DNA of 10,182 nucleotides from an uncultured Clostridia bacterium (GTDB lineage Bacteria; Bacillota; Clostridia; Christensenellales; CAG-917), in NCBI GenBank assembly GCA_946056785.1, contig CAMGKS010000037.1, forward strand, positions 1 to 10,182. The letters are read 5' to 3'. Positions 6,179 to 10,182 of this stretch are shown piece after piece. The position numbers and the translations under genes are program-made. Numbering within the stretch: position 1 is the first letter of the stretch; every line of letters starts with the position of its first letter. A model generated the notes under the pieces. The model was not told the origin of the DNA and made no database searches. It worked only from the letters and a program-made list of their open reading frames with translations.

Positions 6179-7249
6179 TTATGCGTTAGCGTTGTTTAAT
6201 GAATCGGTTTGTCCTTCGGTTTGTTTTTTCGCCTTTTCCTTTTTCACTTTAGGTTCTTTAACTTTTGGTTCTTTCACCTTAGGTTCTTTCGGCGGACGAA
6301 CTTTCTTTTCCTTTTTAGGAAGCGGCGTGGCTTTAATGAGAAGGAACACGACGCTAAGAATAAGCAATAACAGTCCGATTACGACTCCAAGTAAAAGCGC
6401 AATGCCTTCCGTCGTTAAAACCGATTTTAAGTAATCTGTAAACACGATACCCGTCATTCCGTTAAGCATCATATCAATGAAAGGATATACAGCCGTTAAA
6501 ATGCCACCTATAAATATAATAGCTCCGAAAACGATATTGGTCAATGCCGCACCTTTTCCGTAGCCGCTGAAAATCGCAATGAAAAGGTTTGTGACTACGC
6601 TAAGGCAAGCTATTATAAAAGACAGCAGCGAGATTATATTTAAAATCGTGATTGCCCAATGTACGCCGCTTAAAGCAGAAGCTCCGTTTTTTATCAAGGT
6701 ATCTATATAGGTAATGCCGTTGAAATAGTCAAACGCAAAAACGGCACTGTTTCCCGCAAGTTTACCTGCATGAACCAAAAAACCGAGAACGTGGAAAATC
6801 AAAAAGCCGAGACTTAAAATAAGAATAGTCAAGCTCTTAGGCAGACTTCCGGACCATCTTCCCGTTTTATCGGGTTCTTTTTTCTCAGATTCCGCAGCGT
6901 TTTGTTGCGGCATAGGATATGGCGGATACGGGGCAGGATATGGTTGCGGAGCATATCCGTTGTAGGGAGCATACTGGTAAGGCGGGTACTGTGGCGGATA
7001 AGGCGGATATTGTTGATATTGCGGTTGCTGCGGGGCAACGCCGCCAACGTTATGATTTGTATATTGCTGTTGCGACATATTAGGAGCTGAAACGGTTTGT
7101 TCCGCAGGTTGCTTTGACGGAATCACAACGCTTATGGTAACGCCGCAATTAGGGTTAGGGCATTTTAAACGGTGTTTATATCCGGCAGGAGCGTTCTTTG
7201 GCGGCTCGAAACTTATTTCAGTATGACAACTTGGACATTTTGTAAACAT
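6179..7249 (-). CDS. Zinc-ribbon, Pro/Tyr-rich, four-helix membrane protein
   Basis: A 356-residue protein of unknown function. At the N-terminus Cys5, Cys8, Cys30 and Cys35 (CPSC...CPNPNC) form a probable zinc ribbon. Residues 57-117 are a disordered Gln/Pro/Tyr-rich tract of PPYPPQYPPY type. Four hydrophobic segments follow at about 139-160, 197-226, 233-257 and 283-306. The C-terminus (307-356) is highly basic, with KEPKV repeated in tandem (residues 321-335). The same 15-base unit is visible in the DNA near 6249-6295. This layout (zinc ribbon, linker, small membrane domain) is common among uncharacterised Firmicute membrane proteins and suggests a scaffold or sensor rather than an enzyme. 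With the zinc ribbon and basic tail both cytoplasmic, an even number of helices fits. The start is set by GGAGGAGG at 7253-7260; a longer frame reaching 7321 would run over the promoter and this site. Confidence 0.82.
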   Translation of the reverse strand: MFTKCPSCHTEISFEPPKNAPAGYKHRLKCPNPNCGVTISVVIPSKQPAEQTVSAPNMSQQQYTNHNVGGVAPQQPQYQQYPPYPPQYPPYQYAPYNGYAPQPYPAPYPPYPMPQQNAAESEKKEPDKTGRWSGSLPKSLTILILSLGFLIFHVLGFLVHAGKLAGNSAVFAFDYFNGITYIDTLIKNGASALSGVHWAITILNIISLLSFIIACLSVVTNLFIAIFSGYGKGAALTNIVFGAIIFIGGILTAVYPFIDMMLNGMTGIVFTDYLKSVLTTEGIALLLGVVIGLLLLILSVVFLLIKATPLPKKEKKVRPPKEPKVKEPKVKEPKVKKEKAKKQTEGQTDSLNNANA

Positions 7250-7289
7250 TTGCCTCCTCCTTTTAGACTTTGGTAAAGATACATATTTT

Positions 7290-7318
7290 ATATTAAACTG
7301 CTTTACAACTTTTGTCAA
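7290..7318 (-). promoter_or_regulatory. Sigma-A promoter of the zinc-ribbon membrane protein gene
   Basis: On the minus strand TTGACA (7318-7313) is separated by 17 bases from TAATAT (7295-7290). The -35 is perfect and the -10 has five of six consensus bases. Transcription should begin near 7283, giving a leader of about 34 bases with a strong ribosome binding site. Expression is probably constitutive or vegetative. Confidence 0.78.
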
Positions 7319-7564
7319 CAACCAATTACAAATAAATCGTGGTAAATACTGTTTGAAGTTTGCTTTAACGAAGCCGTGCGTTTGTCGTTTTTGTTTTTAA
7401 GACGTTCACGACGATAATTTAATTTCGTAATAAATTGTATAAACAAAAAAATCGATTTATGATAAATAAAAATGGCGAAATATTTAGCGTGTGTGACAAT
7501 TGATGCAAAAAGCTTAAACGGTTTTAGCGTTTTGCGTTAAATGAAATTGCGTTAAGAGAAGTTT
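7319..7564. other. Gene-free AT-rich spacer
   Basis: Between the promoter at 7290-7318 and the terminator at 7565-7600 I find no open frame with a ribosome binding site, no tRNA and no strong hairpin. Both flanking genes are on the minus strand, so this is the distal end of one transcription unit and the upstream flank of the next. Confidence 0.5.
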
Positions 7565-7600
7565 AAAAAAATAAGGGAACTTTAATTTCCCTTATTTTTT
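7565..7600. terminator. Terminator of the B12-controlled operon
   Basis: A stem of at least 10 bp, AATAAGGGAA (7570-7579) with TTCCCTTATT (7587-7596), extended by A/T pairs to about 7565-7600, around a 7-base loop. On the minus strand a TTTTTTT tract follows directly. It lies 44 bases after the stop codon of the S-component gene and closes that operon. Confidence 0.85.
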
Positions 7601-7643
7601 ATCGTAAAATCTGCGTTGATTTGTAGCGTTGTTTATGATAAGT

Positions 7644-8321
7644 TTACGGTTTATCGCTCGTTTCCTTTTTATCAGTCTCTGAATCTACGGTTAAGACGGA
7701 ACAAGAATCATTTTTGCTTATACAGGCGTCGTTTTGGACGTCGTTTAAAGTTGTAAGATTTTTGCTTTTTTCCAAATAATTTCCGTTTTTAATTTTAGTC
7801 AGCAACTTTGTCAAAGGGACGAAAAGGGCGGATACGATCAGCAAATTGCTCACTACGTGCGTAACGTAAAACCAGACGCCCTTTACGTAATATGCCCCGA
7901 AAAGTTTTCCTAAGTCAGATGTCGGGACGCCGTAAATTCCTGCAAACGTTACGTCGATTGCCGTTGATAGCACTCCGAAAAAAGCGGTAAATAAAACGGC
8001 AATGATAACGGCAACGTAAAGTTTGGGTTTTATAAGCGATAGCGACGATACTACTGCAAGAGAGTTCCAATATATAAAGTAAAGAAGCACCCACGTCCCG
8101 AATCCGTAGATTGCCGTTTCAACCGCACAGAAAATCATTGTGGCAAAAATAGCATATCTGCGACCGAAAACTGCAGCGTAACAAATGATAAGCAACGTCA
8201 CGACTTCGACGTTAGGAATGAAACTTAAAGCGAGTTTTCCGACAGTAAGCGTTGCCGCCATAACGGCGACGTAACATAAATATTTGGCAGTGTTTTTAAA
8301 TTTGCCTTCTGCTTTTTTCAT
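7644..8321 (-). CDS. ECF transporter S component, probable cobalamin or corrinoid-precursor uptake
   Basis: A 225-residue integral membrane protein with about six helices spread over residues 13-177 and the look of ECF S components: an N-terminal small-residue helix (YVAVMAATLTVGKLAL), then SFIPNVEVVT and AAVFGRRYAIFATMI. S components bind a vitamin and work with an EcfA-A'-T module, which is not encoded here, so a shared group II module is inferred. The substrate is inferred from context: the gene is second in a unit led by a cobalamin riboswitch and a DUF4430 lipoprotein. Candidates are cobalamin (as for CbrT) or alpha-ribazole (as for CblT). Its ATG overlaps the upstream TAA by one base (TAATG) and has no Shine-Dalgarno site, so translation is probably coupled. 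Odd feature: a 45-residue hydrophilic Asn/Asp/Lys-rich tail (180-225) with two Cys, beyond the usual end of the family. Confidence 0.82.
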   Translation of the reverse strand: MKKAEGKFKNTAKYLCYVAVMAATLTVGKLALSFIPNVEVVTLLIICYAAVFGRRYAIFATMIFCAVETAIYGFGTWVLLYFIYWNSLAVVSSLSLIKPKLYVAVIIAVLFTAFFGVLSTAIDVTFAGIYGVPTSDLGKLFGAYYVKGVWFYVTHVVSNLLIVSALFVPLTKLLTKIKNGNYLEKSKNLTTLNDVQNDACISKNDSCSVLTVDSETDKKETSDKP

Positions 8322-8815
8322 TAGTAAGACAAAATATAAAACGCATATTCCGCACCGTCGATAAGAGGCAACGAAGAAATTCCGACGTAACTATACATAA
8401 ACGTTTTGCCGTTAAGTTTGAAAGATTTTGAAACGTTTGTATAATCGATAAGGTCAGGTTCGTCTATCGAATGCAAAATTGCGACGTATTCTCCTTCGCC
8501 CGGTTCAAGCATTTTGGTTTCGCCGTCAACGTAACCTACGCTTGAAATCCATGCTCCGTATGAGCTGTCGCTGAAATTATAGACTACTTCGTTTTGCTTT
8601 TGCAACTCTATCATAAGTTCGTGAAGATTTGCAGATTGCGTAGTAGCCGTAACGTTGAACAACTCTGTTGGTCCGTATGCGTCGTTTCCGACAAATCGCA
8701 CGACAACCGTTTTTTCGCCGGTATCCGTTTTGTCGCAAGCGGCAAAAACAGAAATGCAGACAACTAAAAGTGCGACGGCAATAATAACCGTCAAAAGTCT
8801 CTTTGTTTTGTTCAT
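8321..8815 (-). CDS. DUF4430 (transcobalamin C-domain-like) lipoprotein
   Basis: A 164-residue predicted surface lipoprotein: basic MNKTKR start, hydrophobic core 7-24, then VFAAC with Cys27 as the lipidation site. The mature part (about 30-164) fits DUF4430 (PF14478), the family related to the C-terminal beta domain of animal transcobalamin and intrinsic factor. The typical SYGAWISSVGYVDG segment (about residues 85-98) is followed by the strand around GEGEYVAILHS, and YSYVGISSLPLIDGAEYAFYI at 141-161 matches the family ending (vGis...l.dGde..f). The role proposed is extracellular capture of cobalamin or another corrinoid and delivery to the S component encoded next. GGAGGG at 8821-8826 sets the start at 8815; an ATG at 8836 lies upstream of that site. 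The gene stands behind a cobalamin riboswitch, so it should be off when B12 is plentiful. Ligand binding is inferred from fold relation and regulation, not shown. Confidence 0.85.
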   Translation of the reverse strand: MNKTKRLLTVIIAVALLVVCISVFAACDKTDTGEKTVVVRFVGNDAYGPTELFNVTATTQSANLHELMIELQKQNEVVYNFSDSSYGAWISSVGYVDGETKMLEPGEGEYVAILHSIDEPDLIDYTNVSKSFKLNGKTFMYSYVGISSLPLIDGAEYAFYILSY

Positions 8816-8832
8816 TTTACCCTCCGTAAAAT

Positions 8833-8849
8833 GCATAGCTTTGCTATGC
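8833..8849 (-). promoter_or_regulatory. Hairpin between riboswitch and gene start, probable expression platform
   Basis: A perfect 7-bp hairpin, GCATAGC and GCTATGC with a 3-base loop, lies 15 bases after the riboswitch core and seven bases before the GGAGGG ribosome binding site. Only ATTTTA follows it, so it is a poor transcription terminator. Control of ribosome access, or a kissing-loop (P13-type) element of the riboswitch, seems likelier. Confidence 0.5.
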
Positions 8850-8864
8850 GGTGTATTTTTTAAA

Positions 8865-9094
8865 GGCCGGTATCCTGACTTAAAGAGATCTAATCTGTTT
8901 TTGTATGGCGTAAAATTTCAAAACCGAATCAGAATAAATAATAAGTTTATCTAAAAGTTTACCTTGATACAAATTTAGAATAAATCTTTGCCGTCTTCCC
9001 TTTCGGTGACTTTTTGGCAACTTGGCTTAATACAGTAGCGGGGGCTGTGGCGGATTCCGACCGCCTTCCCGTTTAACGTTTTATTGCACCTTTT
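8865..9094 (-). promoter_or_regulatory. Cobalamin (B12) riboswitch
   Basis: Read on the minus strand, the leader has the landmarks of the cobalamin element (RF00174) in order. GGTGC at 9090-9086 is followed by AAACGGGAAGGCGG and then the B12 box, about 9031-9075, containing AATCCGCC, AGCCCCCGC and TACTGTA. Next come the TCACC...GGGAAGACGG region (about 8993-9010), a variable AT-rich segment, and the closing GTCAGGATACCGGCC (8879-8865). In most known cases adenosylcobalamin binding switches expression off, so the two genes downstream should be made when B12 is scarce. The variable peripheral segment at about 8885-8990 is unusually AT-rich. The 5' end is set from the promoter at 9101-9129. Confidence 0.93.
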
Positions 9095-9100
9095 ATAGCC

Positions 9101-9129
9101 ATTTTATTCCATAATCTTTGCGATGTCAA
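9101..9129 (-). promoter_or_regulatory. Sigma-A promoter of the B12 riboswitch operon
   Basis: On the minus strand TTGACA (9129-9124), 17 bases, then TAAAAT (9106-9101). The predicted start near 9094 is four bases before the conserved GGTGC of the riboswitch, so promoter and aptamer positions support each other. Confidence 0.82.
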
Positions 9130-9256
9130 ATGCAGTAAAGAATATAGCAAACAAACGGTTGTTGAATACTGAAAAAATGAAGTTAAAAACAGAACGGTTT
9201 AAGTTTAAAAATTAAGATTAATTAATGTTTGTTACAGTTTTCATAAAAGACAAACG
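9130..9256. other. Spacer between the B12 operon and the Cys-rich gene
   Basis: AT-rich spacer without an open frame that has a ribosome binding site or any recognisable RNA. Its right end merges with the terminator of the Cys-rich gene. Confidence 0.5.
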
Positions 9257-9306
9257 CAAAAAAAAGAGCATAAAATTAAGTTAAAAACTTGATTTCATAC
9301 TCTTTT
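9257..9306 (-). terminator. Long-stem terminator of the Cys-rich gene
   Basis: Bases 9263-9282 pair with 9286-9305 over 20 positions with one mismatch and two G-T wobbles, around a 3-base loop. On the minus strand the stem runs into TTTTTTTT. This is the longest stem in the window; it begins 36 bases after the stop codon of the 66-residue gene. Confidence 0.85.
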
Positions 9307-9341
9307 CAACGTTGTTTCTACGGTGTAAAATTGCCCTTAAA

Positions 9342-9542
9342 CTATAATAGCTGTAACAATTTTCTGTATTTCGGGCAGCCGCCTCGACCGGCACTCATTT
9401 CAGTGCTGATTCCGTTGAACATTTGGCAGCATGCCGTTGCCGTATCCGTAGTTACTTTTTTTCGGTCAGGACTGACCACTCTTTTTGCGTCTTTCCAATT
9501 TGTACAGGTTGCACAGCATTGTCTGTAATTCGGATAATCCAT
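9342..9542 (-). CDS. Small Cys-rich protein (66 aa)
   Basis: A 66-residue protein of unknown function with Cys at 9, 10, 13, 38, 39 and 56. The spacing CATCTNW...ACCQMF...GGCPKY resembles small four-Cys metal-binding proteins with a CxxCxxW start and a C-terminal C-x-[KR]-[YW]. Cys10, Cys13, Cys39 and Cys56 are the most likely zinc or iron-sulfur ligands; this is inference. There is no signal peptide or membrane helix, so it should be cytoplasmic. It is a real gene rather than a chance frame: AGGAGGG lies at 9551-9557 with eight bases to the ATG, a TTGACA-N16-TATAAT promoter precedes it and a strong terminator follows it. It is monocistronic. Confidence 0.82.
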   Translation of the reverse strand: MDYPNYRQCCATCTNWKDAKRVVSPDRKKVTTDTATACCQMFNGISTEMSAGRGGCPKYRKLLQLL

Positions 9543-9573
9543 AACGGTTTCCCTCCTTTTATTTGTTAATTTA

Positions 9574-9601
9574 ATTATATTAAATTGTTTTAATTTGTCA
9601 A
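9574..9601 (-). promoter_or_regulatory. Consensus sigma-A promoter of the Cys-rich gene
   Basis: On the minus strand TTGACA (9601-9596), 16 bases, then TATAAT (9579-9574). Both hexamers are perfect; the spacer is one base shorter than optimal. The leader would be about 25 bases long. High, constant expression is expected. Confidence 0.8.
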
Positions 9602-9763
9602 TATTGGATTTTTAAATCTTGTTCAAGTCGGTTTTTGATGAGCGAACGGTTAAAAGGTTTTGCATAAAGGCATTTTATGGTGGAGAAATTTGTCGGATAA
9701 ATTCGTTTAAAAAGCAAATGCCGACAAAAAAATTTTATTTTAAAAAATAAATTCGTCAATAAT
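9602..9763. other. Gene-free AT-rich spacer with one inverted repeat
   Basis: No supported gene. An 8-bp perfect inverted repeat, TTTGTCGG (9689-9696) and CCGACAAA (9721-9728), surrounds a 24-base loop and is followed on the plus strand by A/T runs. No gene visible here would need a terminator, so the repeat is unexplained. Confidence 0.45.
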
Positions 9764-9792
9764 TTGACATAATCTTTTAATGTTGATATTAT
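9764..9792 (+). promoter_or_regulatory. Sigma-A promoter of tRNA-Pro
   Basis: TTGACA (9764-9769), 17 bases, then TATTAT (9787-9792). The predicted start near 9799 leaves only about three bases before the mature tRNA, as is common for single tRNA genes. Confidence 0.8.
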
Positions 9793-9801
9793 ATCAATTA
9801 G

Positions 9802-9878
9802 CGAGGCGTGGCACAGTTTGGTAGTGCGTTCGGTTCGGGACCGAAAGGCCGCAAGTTCGAATCTTGTCGCCTCGACCA
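9802..9878 (+). tRNA. tRNA-Pro (anticodon CGG)
   Basis: A full cloverleaf can be drawn. The acceptor is CGAGGCG/CGCCTCG (9802-9808, 9868-9874), the D stem GCAC/GTGC with the GG loop, and the anticodon stem TTCGG/CCGAA with loop TTCGGGA, so the anticodon is CGG at 9836-9838. The T arm has the TTCGAAT loop, closed at one end by a G-T pair. The discriminator A and the CCA end (9876-9878) are encoded. It reads CCG codons. As a single gene with its own promoter and terminator it is not part of an rRNA or tRNA cluster here. Confidence 0.96.
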
Positions 9879-9880
9879 TA

Positions 9881-9922
9881 AAGTCTGTCGTACGTCGAAT
9901 TATCGGCGTGGCAGACTTTTTT
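9881..9922 (+). terminator. Intrinsic terminator of tRNA-Pro
   Basis: AAGTCTGTC (9881-9889) pairs with GGCAGACTT (9910-9918), including one G-T pair, and is followed by a run of T to 9922. It starts two bases after the CCA end of the tRNA. Confidence 0.85.
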
Positions 9923-10182
9923 AGTTTCTGAAAGCGACTTCAATGAACGCATAATAGATATGTAAATTAAAAACGACAAATAGCGACAAACGGAAAAGGA
10001 GTAAAACATAAATACGTGGATAGATAAACGTTAAACGCGATATAAGAAAGAAACGCTTCACAGATTGTTTTGACAAAGAGCGGAAACGAAGCGAAACAAT
10101 AAAGAAACAAAAAAAAGAAAAACAAATAGGGCAGATTAAAAAGGCGATTAATAAAACTATAATAAAACGGTATAAAAAAAGC
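9923..10182. other. Gene-free, purine-rich right end
   Basis: A-rich and purine-rich on the plus strand. A Shine-Dalgarno-like AAAGGAG near 9995-10000 is not followed by a start codon with an open frame. A weak CGCTTC/GAAGCG inverted repeat (10054-10059, 10088-10093) has no T-tract. I see no gene, RNA or mobile-element end. Confidence 0.5.

Noticed and set aside
6829..7090. Open frames on both strands across the Pro/Tyr-rich tract
   Set aside because: They arise from the repetitive, biased codons of the zinc-ribbon protein gene; neither has a ribosome binding site or credible protein composition.
7250..7321. N-terminal extension of the zinc-ribbon protein by 24 residues
   Set aside because: The extension would run across the sigma-A promoter (7290-7318) and the GGAGGAGG site at 7253-7260; the ATG at 7249 places the CPSC motif at the normal N-terminal position.
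9598..9879. Minus-strand open frame of 93 codons whose start contains a VEATRFELAAFRSRTERT-like stretch
   Set aside because: That peptide comes from reading the tRNA-Pro gene antisense, a well-known false annotation. There is no ribosome binding site.
9794..10009. Minus-strand open frame of 71 codons ending in a GDKIRTCGLSVPNRTHYQT-like stretch
   Set aside because: This is also an antisense translation of the tRNA-Pro gene in another frame; it overlaps the tRNA and its terminator.
9923..10182. Possible attachment site or mobile-element border downstream of the tRNA gene
   Set aside because: No direct repeat of the tRNA 3' end, integrase gene or terminal inverted repeat is visible in the remaining bases.

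Overview
The window looks like chromosomal DNA of a spore-forming, Gram-positive anaerobe of the Clostridia type. The reasons are three sporulation or germination genes (spoIIR, sleB, ypeB), purine-rich Shine-Dalgarno sites, lipoprotein and ECF-transporter genes of Firmicute style, a base composition of roughly 35-40% GC with very AT-rich spacers, and a perfect match to the forespore sigma-G promoter consensus. No phage, IS, plasmid or CRISPR signature is visible. Genus-level placement is not possible from this sequence alone.

Layout, left to right. (1) Bases 1-1497, + strand: the 3' part of a gene for a large, probably extracytoplasmic transglutaminase-like (Cys-His-Asp) protein, cut by the window edge. 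A hairpin at 1699-1730 can terminate it and also the convergent next gene. (2) 1760-2176, - strand: a small Met-rich helical protein of unknown function behind a textbook sigma-G promoter. (3) 2494-3021, - strand: a NUDIX hydrolase of ADP-ribose pyrophosphatase type, divergent from spoIIR at 3092-3646 (+). Neither gene of this pair has a visible Shine-Dalgarno site. (4) 3911-5936, +: the sleB-ypeB germination operon (cortex-lytic enzyme and its partner), closed by the hairpin at 6112-6135. (5) 6179-7249, -: a zinc-ribbon, Pro/Tyr-rich, four-helix membrane protein with a Lys-rich repeat tail and a near-perfect sigma-A promoter. (6) 7565-9129, -: a complete, self-contained transcription unit made of a sigma-A promoter, a cobalamin riboswitch, a DUF4430 (transcobalamin C-domain-like) lipoprotein, an ECF-type S component overlapping it by one base, and an intrinsic terminator. 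(7) 9342-9542, -: a 66-residue Cys-rich protein with its own promoter and a 20-bp terminator stem. (8) 9802-9878, +: tRNA-Pro(CGG) with its own promoter and terminator. The last 260 bases hold nothing recognisable.

How the parts work together. SpoIIR signals from the forespore to activate the mother-cell sigma-E pathway. SleB and YpeB are packed into the spore for cortex hydrolysis at germination. The Met-rich protein is likely also made in the forespore. So the left half is enriched for forespore functions.

The most interesting unit is the B12-controlled pair in the right half: a surface-anchored protein related to the cobalamin-binding fold of animal transcobalamin, coupled to a membrane S component. 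This is a plausible corrinoid capture-and-uptake module that would use a shared ECF energising module encoded elsewhere.
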